Notes under the pieces: model-generated | Seen by the model: only the letters and a program-made list of their open reading frames with translations | Told to the model about the DNA's origin: nothing | Databases searched by the model: none | Program-made: the position numbers and the translations under genes | Part shown: positions 36,651-47,210 of the stretch, piece by piece | Position numbering within the stretch: the stretch's first letter is position 1 | Layout: every line of letters starts with the position of its first letter | Assembly: GCA_963727755.1 (NCBI GenBank) | Contig: CAVSHN010000028.1 | Location: 1-64,000 of the forward strand | DNA: 64,000 nucleotides | Reading direction: 5' to 3' | Source of the DNA: DASYAN01 sp963727755 | Lineage (GTDB): Bacteria; Chloroflexota; Ktedonobacteria; Ktedonobacterales; Ktedonobacteraceae

Positions 36651-37973
36651 TGGATTTAAAACAGCAAATAGCATTAGAAAGTAGAGCAAGCGACTCCCAC
36701 TCATTTCCAGATAATTGGCAATTGCGCTCTTTTGGCGAGATTATAACCTCTTCGCAATATGGAATCAGTTCCTCGACAGGAGGAAATTATACTGTTCCAA
36801 TCCTAAAAATGAATAACTTGCAGAATGGGCATATAGACTTAGAAGATTTAGATTACATCCAGCTTTCAAAGGCTGAGATGGAAAGTTTAATTTTAAATAA
36901 GGGTGATTTGCTGATAAATAGAACCAACAGTCCTGATCTGGTTGGAAAAACAGCTATATATAATTTGGCAGGTGAACATGTATTTGCCTCATATCTTGTG
37001 CGATTTCGGCTCGGTTCGTCTGTGCTTCCTGAGTTTATAAACTATTTTTTGAAATTCTGAGCCAGGCCAACACAAATTGAAACTTCTTGCGACAAAAGCG
37101 GTTAGTCAAGCAAATATTAATCCTTCAGTTCTCAAGAGACGATTATTTGTTCCCATTCCCCCTCTCCCCGAACAACGCGCCATCGCCGCCATACTAAGCG
37201 ACGTAGATGCCCTGATCACCTCGCTCGACAAGCTCATCGCCAAAAAGCGCGATATCAAGCAGACAACAATGCAGCAGCTTCTCACTGGCAAGACACGGTT
37301 GCCTGGGTTCAGCAAGGAACTAAAGCCGACCTATAAGCAAACTGAGGTAGGGGTGATCCCAAGTGATTGGGAGCCCATACCTTTAGGACTTTTATCTGCC
37401 TTTATCACGAAAGGCGCTACGCCAACTACATACGGTTTTAACTGGGTAAATGATGGTGTTCTTTTTCTAAGAAGTGAGTGTGTCTCTGAACAAGGTCTTG
37501 ATCTTACTCAGTCAATGTTTATAACACTTGAAGCACATAATACTCTAAAGCGAAGTGAAATTCAAGCAGGAGACATTTTAGCAACTATCACAGGGAATGT
37601 TGGCAGAGTTATCTATTTAGGTAATGATTTTGGAATTGCGAATATCAACCAGCATATCGCTAGGATCAGAATAATTGATAGCAATGTAGTGGCCGAGTAT
37701 GTTTTTCATTTTCTGTCACAGCCCGCAGTAAGAAAATATTACAGTTCAATAATAACTGGTCAAGCCTATCCACAAATCAGTTTAAAACAAGTTAGAGATA
37801 CGAGAATTCCCCTACCTCCTACCAAAGCCGAACAACAAGCCATCGCCACCGTCCTCTCAGACATGGACGCCGAAATCGCTGCCTTAGAGCAAAAACGTGA
37901 CAAGACTCGTACATTGAAGCAAGGTATGATGCAAGAACTACTCACAGGGAAGACGAGATTGGTGGTTCCGTAG
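36641..37973 (+). pseudogene. hsdS: Type I restriction specificity subunit, frameshifted
   Basis: HsdS sets DNA recognition. Two target-recognition domains are visible: residues 1-135, then a conserved spacer (PLPEQRAIAAILSDVDALI), then a second domain and a matching spacer (AEQQAIATVLSDMDAEI). An extra base near 37056 (AAATTCTGAGCC) ends the first frame early; read through, it continues SEPGQHKLKLLATKAVSQ. The start is either of two in-frame ATGs at 36641 and 36650. Confidence 0.87.
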
Positions 37974-38101
37974 GTAAAATTTGTTTGCATGTCAAAGTAC
38001 TCGTTGGCCAAATGGCAAAAGCAATACTAGATGCTTGCCAATGGCTATGTTACAATAACTTATAGAAAAATGTCACATTGCAAATTAGGTGAGGTCGCGC
38101 A

Positions 38102-38404
38102 ATGAGCAACGTCAAAATTGAATTGGAAATACCTGAAGAAATATTGATGAACTTGAAGCAATCCAGCGAGGAATTCAAAAACGAACTCAAACTCATGATG
38201 GCGATTGAGCTTTACAAAAAAAAGAGGCTCTCTCTTGGGAAAGCAGCCATGCTTTGTGGTTTTACCAAAATAGGCTTTATCGATGTTCTTAATTTTCGTG
38301 GAGAGCCTGTTTTTAATTATACTGATGACGAAATAGAGGCAGAAATACAAAATATCAAAAAGCTTTCCATAAATGAGGACTTTAACAGTGAAAGTAATAT
38401 GTAA
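38102..38404 (+). CDS. UPF0175 family protein, putative antitoxin
   Basis: A 100-residue protein with an amphipathic N-terminus (ELEIPEEILMNL) and the family's helix-turn-helix-like SLGKAAMLCGFTKIGFIDVL. UPF0175 proteins are commonly the antitoxin of a DUF3368 toxin, which follows here with a 17-32 base overlap. It lies between hsdS and hsdR. Confidence 0.8.
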   Translation: MSNVKIELEIPEEILMNLKQSSEEFKNELKLMMAIELYKKKRLSLGKAAMLCGFTKIGFIDVLNFRGEPVFNYTDDEIEAEIQNIKKLSINEDFNSESNM

Positions 38405-38879
38405 CTCGACACCTCTTATTGCTCTTTCAAGCATTAATAAGCTGCAACTTCTCCATGATTTGTTTGGAGAAATAATCATACCCGAAAAAGTCTATAGTGA
38501 AGTTGTTATTGCGGGATCTGGTAAATATGGCTCAGTAGATGTAAAGGTATGCCCATGGATAAAGGTTGTTAGAACGAGTAATTACCCTCTTAAAAATATT
38601 CTCATGCAAATGCTGGACGAAGGAGAAGCTGAAGTAATAGCTCTTGCAGATGAGCAAAAAGCTGCTCTTGTTATCATAGACGAAAGGCTTGCTAGAAAGT
38701 GTGCCTCTGTTGCCGGATTCAATTTGATAGGCACATTAGGGATAATCGCAAAATCTAAAGTTAATGGTTATATACCTGAAGCCCGAGATCTTATTGCAAC
38801 TATGCTTGAAAAGGGTATCTGGTTTAACAATGCTCTAGTTAATAGGATATTAATCGAGTTGGGAGAAGAACCGCTTTAG
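38388..38879 (+). CDS. DUF3368 PIN-like domain protein, putative toxin
   Basis: About 163 residues. The PIN-type start CNSTPLIALSS, the acidic LDEGEAEVIALA and IIDERLARK fit DUF3368 nuclease-like toxins. The GTG start is chosen because GAGGAC precedes it; an ATG 15 bases upstream is also possible. Overlap with the UPF0175 gene indicates one toxin-antitoxin operon. Confidence 0.8.
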   Translation: MKVICNSTPLIALSSINKLQLLHDLFGEIIIPEKVYSEVVIAGSGKYGSVDVKVCPWIKVVRTSNYPLKNILMQMLDEGEAEVIALADEQKAALVIIDERLARKCASVAGFNLIGTLGIIAKSKVNGYIPEARDLIATMLEKGIWFNNALVNRILIELGEEPL

Positions 38880-38979
38880 TAGTAGCAAGATTATTTTTCT
38901 TTTTATCCTCCCCTAAACATTTTAATCATCTTTTACCTGCTATGTTGCCCTCACAAATTTCATCGATGGAGTCATTAAT

Positions 38980-41900
38980 ATGAGCAATGTTGGCCAGAAG
39001 GAACGAGCCACTCAGAACCGCGTGATCAAGTTATTTCAAAAAAAGCTGGGATACAAGTATCTGGGCAACTGGGAAGAGCGCTCTGGCAACCGGAATATCG
39101 AAGAGGTGTATCTCCGCCCTTTCCTGAAGCGACAAGGCTATCGTGAGACCCTCATCGGAAAAGCAGTGTATGAACTCAAAAAAGTAGCGGAGGATCAGAC
39201 CAGGAGCCTCTACGATATCAACAAAGCGGTCTATGGTCTCTTGCGCTACGGTGTCCAGGTCAAGCCTGATGCGGGTGAGAATACCGAGACCGTCTGGCTG
39301 ATTAACTGGAAGGACCCGCTCAAGAACGACTTCGCCATCGCTGAAGAGGTGACTGTCAAAGGCGACAATCCCAAAAATACCAAACGGCCCGATGTGGTCC
39401 TATATGTGAACGGCATCGCACTCGGCGTGCTGGAGATCAAGCGCTCGAACAGTCCCTGTTAGCGAGGGCATTCGCCAAAATCTGGACAACCAGAAAAAGA
39501 TGTTTATCCAGCATTTCTTCACGACCATACAATTAATTATGGCAGGCAGTGATACCGAGGGGATACGCTATGGGACCATTGAAACTCCCGAGAAGTATTA
39601 TCTAACCTGGAAAGAGGAGAGCACGATCGAGAACCTGCTGGACCGACATCTGACACAGCTCTGCAATAAACAGCGTTTCTTGGAGATCATCCACGATTTT
39701 GTAGTTTTTGACGCTGGCGTAAAGAAGCTATGTCGTCCCAACCAATACTTCGGTGTCTGTGCAGCGCAGGAGCGGGTACGTCGGCGCGAAGGTGGTATTA
39801 TCTGGCACACTCAGGGCAGCGGCAAGAGCTTGACCATGGTCTGGCTTGCTAAATGGATTCGTGAGAATATCGTGAATGCTCGTATCCTCATCATCACCGA
39901 CCGCACCGAGCTGGACGAACAGATTGAGAAAGTCTTCAAAGGCGTCAATGAAGACATCTACCGTACAAAAAGCGGGCAAGACCTGATCAACCAGCTTAAT
40001 GGTACCAAACCCTGGCTGATCTGCTCACTCATCCACAAGTTTGCAGGCAAGGAAGAGAGCAATGTTGCAGGGTTTATTGAGGAAATGAAACGCGGTGTGC
40101 CACCAGACTTCAAGGCCAAAGGCGACATCTACGTCTTTGTCGATGAGTGTCACCGCACACAGTCGGGCGATCTCCACGAAGCCATGAAAGCTATTCTGCC
40201 TCATGCAATGTTTATCGGCTTCACGGGCACGCCGCTCTTGAAAGCCGATAAAGAAAAAAGCATCGAGGTCTTTGGAACATACATCCACACCTACAAGTTC
40301 GACGAGGCAGTTAAGGACGGAGTCGTGCTGGATTTGCGCTACGAGGCCCGTGATATCGACCAGAACATCACCTCACCGAAGAAGATCGATCAGTGGTTTG
40401 AGGCCAAGACCAGAGGCTTGAACGATGTCGCGCTCACCCAGCTCAAGAAAAAGTGGGGTACCATGCAAAAGGTACTCAGTTCACAGTCGCGACTAGAAAA
40501 AATCGTTGCAGATATCCTATTTGACATGGAGATCAAAGATCGCCTGAAAAGTGGTCAAGGCAATGCCATGCTAGTTTCGGGTAGCATCTATCAGGCGTGT
40601 GAAACTCTACGAACTATTCCTCTCACACGGGTTTGACAAATGTGCTATTGTAACATCTTACAAGCCATCGCCCTCTGACATCAAAGGAGAGGAAACAGGC
40701 GAAGGCATGACTGAGAAGCTAAAGCAGTATGACATATATAACAAGATGCTAGGAGGCAAAACCCCCGAAGTATTTGAGCAAGAGGTCAAGAAGAAGTTTA
40801 TAGAAGAGCCTGGGCAGATGAAGCTACTGATCGTCGTAGACAAGCTCTTGACTGGTTTCGACGCGCCATCAGCCACCTATCTCTACATTGATAAGCAAAT
40901 GCGGGATCATGGACTATTCCAGGCAATCTGTCGCGTAAACCGTCTCGATGGGGAAGACAAAGAATACGGTTACATCATCGACTACAAAGACCTCTTTAAG
41001 AGTCTCGAACGATCGATCCAAGACTATACCTCAGAAGCGTTCGATAGCTATGACAAAGATGATGTAGCAGGACTATTGAGCAATCGCATCCAAAAAGCCA
41101 AAGAACGGCTTGAAGAAGTTCGCGAGAACATCAAAACACTCTGTGAGCCAGTTGCGGCCCCCAAAGATAGGGAGGACTATATACGTTACTTCTGTACCAA
41201 AGATACATTAGATAAGGACGCACTCAAAGCGAACGAGTCCAAGCGCATCATGCTCTACAAGCTGACAGCATCCCTCATCCGTGCTTATGCAAACCTTGCC
41301 AACGAACTGCCAGAAGCAGGCTACTCTTCCCAGGAGATAGAGCAAATTAAGCAAGAAGTCGATTATTACGAAAAAGTGCGCGGTGAAGTCAAGATGGCCA
41401 GTGGTGACTATGTCGATCTGAAGCTATACGAGCCAGCCATGCGTCACCTCATCGACACCTATATCCGTGCCGAAGAGAGTGAAAAGCTATCAGTCTTTGA
41501 AGAGACTACTCTGATTAAGCTGATCGTGGAGCGAGGAGTCGATGCTTTGAAATACTTGCCCTCAGGGATCTCCAAGAACAAAGGGACAATGGCCGAAACA
41601 ATCGAAAACAACCTGCGTCGGCTCATCATCGACGAAATGCCAATCAACCCAAAGTACTATGAAAAAATCTGCCAAACTCCTCGATACGCTTATTCAGGAG
41701 CGGCAAATCAAGTACGGGAATACGAGCAATATCTGGCTGACATCATCAAACTCGCCAAGCAGGATCCAAAACCCGAGCGAGGGGACATATCCCAAATCGC
41801 TGAACACTCCTGCCAAGCGAGCGCTCTATGACAATCTTGGGAATGATGAGCAGCTTGCCATCAACCTGGATTATAAAATCCAACAAACCAAAAGGACGGC

Positions 41901-42017
41901 TGGCGTGGCAGCAAAATCAAGGAACGGGAAGTCCGTTATGCCATTCAAGAAGTTCTAAAGGAAGAGGACTTAACCAATCAAATATTCGAAATAGTAAAAA
42001 ACCAAACTGAGTATTAA
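38980..42017 (+). pseudogene. hsdR: Type I restriction endonuclease subunit R, multiply frameshifted
   Basis: HsdR translocates and cuts DNA. In order: N-terminal nuclease domain (PDVVLYVNGIALGVLEIKRS with the catalytic D...ExK pattern), helicase motif I (HTQGSGKSLTMVW), DEAD-like VDECHRTQ, TGTPL, and a C-terminal end (VRYAIQEVLKEEDLTNQIF). The product is spread over five frames with breaks near 39455, 40590, 41775 and 41890, two of them in short homopolymers. Corrected, ~1010 residues, normal for the family. Confidence 0.87.
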
Positions 42018-42737
42018 TTATGCACCAGAATCATCGTTAATGACCTTGTAGTAGATGTAGTTAGGAAAAACATCAAAAATCTTCATCTAGGTGTTTATCC
42101 GCCGAACGGTCGGATACGGGTGGCGGCCCCATTACGAGTAAATGATGAAGCTGTACGCCTCTTTATTATTACCAAGCTAGCATGGATCAAGCGTCAGCTA
42201 GCAAAGTTTGGGGGACAGGAACGCCAGTCGGCACGAGAATACGTGAGCGGCGAGAGCCACTACTATCAAGGTCACCGTTACCTACTCAACGTCATTTATC
42301 AAAAGGGCGCACCAGCAGTGATTCTTCGCAATAACACGACCATGGATCTTTTCGTGCGATCTGGCAGCGACACCTCTCAACGGGAGCGTATACTGATCGC
42401 TTGGTATCGCCAACGACTCAAAGAAGAGATTGCCCCCCTCATTGCCAAATGGGAACCAATTATCGGCGTAAAGGTAGCCGAGTGGGGCGTGAAACAAATG
42501 AAAACCAAGTGGGGCACATGCAACACTAGAGCACATCGCATCTGGTTAAATCTGGAGCTGATCAAGAAGCCGCGTCATTGCCTAGAGTACGTCATTGTCC
42601 ATGAAATGGTTCATCTGCTTGAGCGCCTGCACAATGACCGTTTCAAGGCATATATGAATAGTTTCATGCCGTTGTGGCAATATTACCGTGAGGAACTCAA
42701 CCGAGCACCCTTGGGCTATGAAGCTTGGGAATACTAA
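42018..42737 (+). CDS. YgjP-like metal-dependent peptidase (DUF45/M48-related)
   Basis: Zinc-dependent hydrolase fold of the YgjP/SprT-like type, commonly found beside type I R-M genes. The zinc motif HEMVHLLERLHNDRF lies near residue 195, preceded by WGTCN and the conserved KWG region. The open frame extends back to 42018 but has no standard start there; an ATG at 42020 is one base out of frame, so another single-base error is likely. The only in-frame start is the GTG at 42120, which would lose the family's N-terminal strand (LHLGVYPPNGRIRVAAP). Confidence 0.75.
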   Translation, partial: LCTRIIVNDLVVDVVRKNIKNLHLGVYPPNGRIRVAAPLRVNDEAVRLFIITKLAWIKRQLAKFGGQERQSAREYVSGESHYYQGHRYLLNVIYQKGAPAVILRNNTTMDLFVRSGSDTSQRERILIAWYRQRLKEEIAPLIAKWEPIIGVKVAEWGVKQMKTKWGTCNTRAHRIWLNLELIKKPRHCLEYVIVHEMVHLLERLHNDRFKAYMNSFMPLWQYYREELNRAPLGYEAWEY

Positions 42738-42795
42738 GAGTCCATCCGAATAACCCATTACATCTCTCAATTTGAGCGGCCTAGGAGAGTAACAA

Positions 42796-43857
42796 ATGCA
42801 ACTCGTTGGTATTGCCCTGGGTGGCTGCGTTGCACTCTTCTGGGGCTTAGCAGACTCTTTGGCGACACTATCGGCACGTCGGCTAACAACTTTTCAGACC
42901 ACGCTTATTTCACAAGTAGCAGGCTTGCTTGCTTTGAGCGTCCTGTTCATATTCGTACACCTGTTTAACCCATCAATCACTATCGGGCTTTCACTAGAAA
43001 ATGTGGGCACAGGTCTGTTAGCAGGGACGCTTGCCTTTATTGGATATCTCTCTTTATACCAAGCCCTAGAAATTGGGCCCGTAGCAATTACCAGCCCTCT
43101 GTCTTCTACGAGTGCGATTGTCACGCTGGGATTATCCATGCTTATATTACATGAAAGAGTCAGCTACCTAGAAGGATTAACTCTGGCAATGATAATCCTC
43201 GGTATTGTATTAGTCTCCACTTGTTACCAAGATATCCTAACTCTTCTACAGAAGAGATCCTCCGTGGTTCTCGTCGGGAAAGGAATACTCTGGGCATACG
43301 TAGCACTATTGTCCCTTGGCTGTATGGACTTTAGCATTGGTGCGAGAACACCCACTGCTGGTTGGTTCCCACCTGTCTACTGGACACGTACATTCAGTAC
43401 CATACTTCTTTGTCTTGTTGCTTTTCATACAGTGAAACGAAAAGGACAAATTAGCATTGGTGTGAGAACAACTAGCACTAGCCAGTCCACACCTGCCTAT
43501 TGGACGTATGCACTCCATATCCTACTTCTTTATCTTATTTTTCTTAGTGGTATCAGACAAAGGGGTCTAAAAAGCATTTTTGCCCTTTTACAGGATATCG
43601 TCCGTTTGTCAGAGCAGCTGCAAGGTCTTCTGCTAGCTATTGCCACAGGTATTTTTGAGAGTGCTGGTGTCTGCACCTTTGGTCTCGCAACCCAAATCAT
43701 GAAGCCTGGAGTTATTGCCACCGTTGCATCTAACTATGCAGTAGTAGGTGTGATATTCGGAGTTTTCGTTTTTAGAGAGCGGCTGGCCGCTAACCAGCTC
43801 TTTGGTATTGTTCTGGTCATGTGTGGGCTAGCAGGGCTCGCTTACCTTCACCCGTAA
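42796..43857 (+). CDS. EamA (DMT) family transporter with internal duplication
   Basis: A 353-residue membrane protein of the drug/metabolite transporter superfamily, with two EamA-type halves (GCVALFWGLADSLATLSARR; GIFESAGVCTFGLATQIM). It is about 50 residues longer than usual. Residues ~179-218 and ~219-258 are tandem copies (SIGARTP...YWTRTFSTILLC; SIGVRTT...YWTYALHILLLY), encoded by two 120-base repeats at 43330-43449 and 43450-43569. The duplication adds one membrane helix. Substrate unknown. Confidence 0.85.
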   Translation: MQLVGIALGGCVALFWGLADSLATLSARRLTTFQTTLISQVAGLLALSVLFIFVHLFNPSITIGLSLENVGTGLLAGTLAFIGYLSLYQALEIGPVAITSPLSSTSAIVTLGLSMLILHERVSYLEGLTLAMIILGIVLVSTCYQDILTLLQKRSSVVLVGKGILWAYVALLSLGCMDFSIGARTPTAGWFPPVYWTRTFSTILLCLVAFHTVKRKGQISIGVRTTSTSQSTPAYWTYALHILLLYLIFLSGIRQRGLKSIFALLQDIVRLSEQLQGLLLAIATGIFESAGVCTFGLATQIMKPGVIATVASNYAVVGVIFGVFVFRERLAANQLFGIVLVMCGLAGLAYLHP

Positions 43858-44052
43858 GCACCAAACAGCGGCACTCAGCATCACGCCACTGGTACTAAAT
43901 AGTTTGATCTTTCTGTGGTAGATTGGCAAAAGCTCTCTGAAATGTCCCTTTTTCCCCTAGGCAAGAGGATTCCCGGTTCTGAAACGCCCTCACCTAAGTG
44001 ACTAAAGTATGTAACAGTCTTGCTACCTCAGCGATATAGTTAGTGAGAGGGG

Positions 44053-44196
44053 ATGAGAATGCGGAAGTTTGCCGAAGTCATTGTTGGACTCGCAGTACGA
44101 TGGGCAAGCTTATCGAATCTCATCTATGTTGAGGAATGGAGGCTCTCTCATCTATGGGAAGGAGATGGCCGCATTATGAAATGCTCTCTACTGTTA
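44053..44196 (+). pseudogene. Short 5' gene fragment cut by tnpB element copy 2
   Basis: An ATG frame behind GAGAGGGGATGAGA reads MRMRKFAEVIVGLAVRW and continues into the element at ~44203. No continuation was found beyond 45610. The start is faintly like primosomal PriA (FAEVIV) but too short to assign. Confidence 0.3.
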
Positions 44197-44202
44197 GGTG
44201 AC

Positions 44203-44370
44203 ATCTCCCCATGCCTGAAGGGCAGGGGCTTCTCATCCTCACGGATGAGCTTTCCTGCTTCGTTGGGGGTTGCCCGTTCGAGCTTTCGCCCGAGCAGGTC
44301 TGACACCTCCTCCACAGGCCGACACCGAGAGCCCCTCGGCCAGAATATTTCTGCTGGCGTTGATATCCCG
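44203..44370 (-). ncRNA. Putative omega RNA of tnpB copy 2
   Basis: Equivalent of 25200-25374. The terminal stem CCCC-TGCC-TTCA-GGCA-T-GGGG (44238-44217) keeps the shape, bulged T and outer C/G runs of copy 1 while the inner pairs differ. The guide would be the sequence beyond 44203 on the minus strand. The 5' limit is uncertain. Confidence 0.45.
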
Positions 44371-45414
44371 GTCGTGCCAGACGCCGCATTTCGGGCAGGC
44401 CCATTCACGCACATCAAGTGGGAGATCTTCTACCACATGCTTGCAGTCATAGCACGTTTTACTCGATGGATACCAACGATCAATTTTGACGAGGGTTCGT
44501 CCGTACCACTGGCTCTTGTATTCCAGTTGGCGGACAAACTCACCCCATCCAACATCACTGATGGCTTTGGCCAGACAGTGATTCTTGACCATGTTCTTGA
44601 CAGCCAAACTCTCGACGCACATCACTTGGTTTTCGTGTACTATGCGTGTCGAAAGCTTGTGCTGGTAGTCGCGGCGACGGTCGTTGATACGGGCGTGAAC
44701 ACGGGCAACCTTACGGCGGGCTTTGTCCCTGTTCTTAGAACCTTTTTTCTTTTTGGCATGCCGACGCTGGGCTTTTGCCAATCTCTTCTCATCACAGGCA
44801 TAGAACTTGGGGTTCCCGACAGCCTCACCTGTGGAGAGGATCACCATCGATTTCAAGCCCAGGTCAAGACCAACTTGGGCCTCTGTGGCTGGAAGCGGTT
44901 TGATCTCCTCTTCCACGAGCATCGAGACAAAGTAGCGATTGGCACAGTCCTTGGAGACGGTGACCGAGCTTGGTTTGAGAACCTGGGGGAAGGCTCGGTG
45001 GAAGGTGATAGCAAGAGGCTGCTCCATCTTGGCAAGAGTGAGCTGGCCATCTTCCCAGATGAAGGCGTTAGAAGCATAGGTTGCCGATTGCGTATTTCGT
45101 CTTTTTTTGAAAGTGGGATACTTGGCGCGTCCCTCAAAGAAGTTCTTGTAGCCACGGTCCAGATGGCGAAGAGACTGCTGAACGGGGACAGAGGAGACAT
45201 CAGCCAGCCAGGGATGCTCTTTCTTGAGACAGGGCAACATAGCCGAGAGGTCGTTATAGGTCAACTTTTGCCCATGTTGGAAGTAGGCCGTTTTGCGGGT
45301 AGAAAGTCCCCAGTTGTACACAAAGCGGCAACATCCGAACGTTTGCGCAAGAATACGCTTTTGTTCGTCAGTCGGATAGAACCGATACTTGTATGCTCGC
45401 TTTGTTTTGCTCAC
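44239..45414 (-). CDS. tnpB: RNA-guided endonuclease TnpB family protein, copy 2
   Basis: A 391-residue TnpB starting at GTG behind AAAGGAGCAAGGTA, intact. It has the same RuvC residues (GLDLGLKSM, CVESLAVKNM, DRDINASRN) and zinc finger (CYDCK, CPKCG) as copy 1. Differences concentrate in the region at residues ~110-160 (KKRRNTQSATYASNAF against copy 1). The two genes are therefore diverged, not a fresh copy. Confidence 0.92.
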   Translation of the reverse strand: MSKTKRAYKYRFYPTDEQKRILAQTFGCCRFVYNWGLSTRKTAYFQHGQKLTYNDLSAMLPCLKKEHPWLADVSSVPVQQSLRHLDRGYKNFFEGRAKYPTFKKRRNTQSATYASNAFIWEDGQLTLAKMEQPLAITFHRAFPQVLKPSSVTVSKDCANRYFVSMLVEEEIKPLPATEAQVGLDLGLKSMVILSTGEAVGNPKFYACDEKRLAKAQRRHAKKKKGSKNRDKARRKVARVHARINDRRRDYQHKLSTRIVHENQVMCVESLAVKNMVKNHCLAKAISDVGWGEFVRQLEYKSQWYGRTLVKIDRWYPSSKTCYDCKHVVEDLPLDVREWACPKCGVWHDRDINASRNILAEGLSVSACGGGVRPARAKARTGNPQRSRKAHP

Positions 45415-45754
45415 TACCTTGCTCCTTTCTTGAATATGGATATATTCATACCATATCTTTGCGCATATGTCAATAAACAAATATTCATACTACAGGAGAG
45501 GAAAATGAACACTTTGTCATATAGAAAGAGTACCCCTATGCCCCAGCCCCAAAAAGGAAGCGCCTTCTATCCCCATGTCTAAAGGACAGGGGTTTTACGG
45601 CGCGTTCGATAACAGAGAGGGAAGTGCGAAGAGTGAGACTTATCTGCCACTGCTTTGTATTTTCCATAGCCTTTCAAAGCAAGTTTGTAAATCGATAATC
45701 TTAAAGAGAGGAAGCGAGAATCGCTATCACAGAAGTTTATAGGAAGAACTCAAC

Positions 45755-47029
45755 ATGCGAACATACCCTACTGACCTCCACTCATCCGTTTGTCAGATAC
45801 AATCTATCGGCAGACTTGTGCTGACACTCAGTCTCATATTCACTATGTTCCTGGGATTACTTCCCTTCTATCCAAAGTTTGCAATGGCAGAGCACACGCA
45901 CTATTGGGCAGGGGTACTGGCATACCAAAGGCTCGCAACTGCTTGACGCCAATAACCAGCCAGTACGTATCACTGGGGTGAACTGGTTCGGCATGGAAAC
46001 TGCGAATTATGCACCCCATGGGCTTTGGGTGCGGAGCTACAAAGACATGCTCGACCAGATCAAGAGCCTCGGATTCAACACCATACGTTTGCCCTATTCT
46101 AATCAGCTGTTTGACTCGGGGAGCACACCCAACGGTATCGATTTCTCTAAGAAATCCAAGACCTGTGTGCTCAACCTCCCTCAAACGGTAACTGTCAACA
46201 GTCACTTACTGGCTACCAGATCATGGACAAGATCATTGACTATGCTGGGTCGATCGGCCTGAAAATCATCCTCGATCAGCACCGCCCTGACTCGGGGGCG
46301 CCGTCTGGACTGTGGTACACACAACAATATTCAGAGTCCCGCTGGCTCTCGGACTGGGTCATGCTTGCGAACCACTATCAGGGAAACACCGCAGTGATCG
46401 GCGCAGACCTGCATAACGAGCCGCACGTACCAGCCTGCTGGGGGTGCAACAAATCGCAATATGACTGGCGATTGGCTGCTGAAAAAGCGGGCAACGCCAT
46501 CTTGAACGTCAATCCCCACTGGCTCATCTTTGTCGAGGGTGTAGAGTGTTTTGGTCGGCACGGCTCAACGAATAAACAGCAGAAGGGGACCGCTTGTGGC
46601 TGGTGGGGTGGTAACCTGATGGGAGTGGCACAATATCCAGTGCGCTTAAAGGTGCCCAATCAGTTGGTCTACAGCCCACATGACTACCCAGCCACTGTCT
46701 ACCAGCAACCCTGGTTCCAGGCAAAGAACTATCCAGCAAATCTAACTAGCGTGTGGAAGAAGTTCTGGGGCTACATTCCGAAGCAAAAGATAGCTCCTCT
46801 TTGGATCGGGGAGTTTGGCTCGAAGCTGCAAACAACTTCTGATCAGCAGTGGCTCAAAGCGCTTGTCGCCTATATGGGTACTGGTGTGCAAGGGCTTGGT
46901 TGGACGTTCTGGTCTTGGAATCCCGATTCGGGTGATACGGGAGGGCTGGTCGATGATGGAACTTGGAGCCAAGTCGACACAACAAAGATGGCCTATCTCA
47001 AGCCCGTCCTCTTCCCGACAACATCATAA
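45755..47029 (+). pseudogene. Secreted GH5 endoglucanase, frameshifted
   Basis: Family 5 glycoside hydrolase acting on cellulose or related glucans. The frames are 45755-45946 (signal peptide, LVLTLSLIFTMFLGLLPF, cleavage near MAEH), 45879-46262 and 46223-47029. The acid/base is in ADLHNEPH and the nucleophile in WIGEFGSK. One break is an extra G in a G-run near 45912; another is near 46200. Corrected, it reads through QPVRITGVNWFGME and GYQIMDKIIDYAGSIG. No binding module. A terminator follows. Confidence 0.85.
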
Positions 47030-47049
47030 ACCTCAAATGGAGGTTTTTT
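47027..47049 (+). terminator. Rho-independent terminator of the GH5 gene
   Basis: AAACCTC pairs with GAGGTTT around the loop AAATG, followed by a T-run, overlapping the stop codon by a few bases. Confidence 0.75.
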
Positions 47050-47210
47050 TCCAGCAACAGCAGTCGCAACAAGGAGGAGGATATGGCTGTGACAAGTTCT
47101 ACAAATATGTCCCTCTTTCCCCCTTGTTTAAATACTCTTTTGAGACAATACTAGAAGCATAGGAAAAACGATCTAAAGAGAGTAGTGAGCGTCAGGGAAG
47201 AAAAGCAGAA

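Larger units (their letters stand above)
44203..45610 (-). mobile_element. IS605-type element, tnpB only, copy 2
   Basis: Inverted relative to copy 1. The right end (minus strand) has hairpin 44238-44217 and ends ATGTCACCTAAC at about 44203. The left-end hairpin is at 45592-45571 (CCCCTGTC...GACATGGGG). No tnpA. The two copies share close sequence in tnpB and in the flanks up to the left hairpin. Confidence 0.75.

Noticed and set aside
44053..45582. 509-residue plus-strand frame
   Set aside because: It is the antisense of tnpB copy 2; tnpB has all RuvC and zinc-finger residues. The same holds for the minus frame at 24067-25323.
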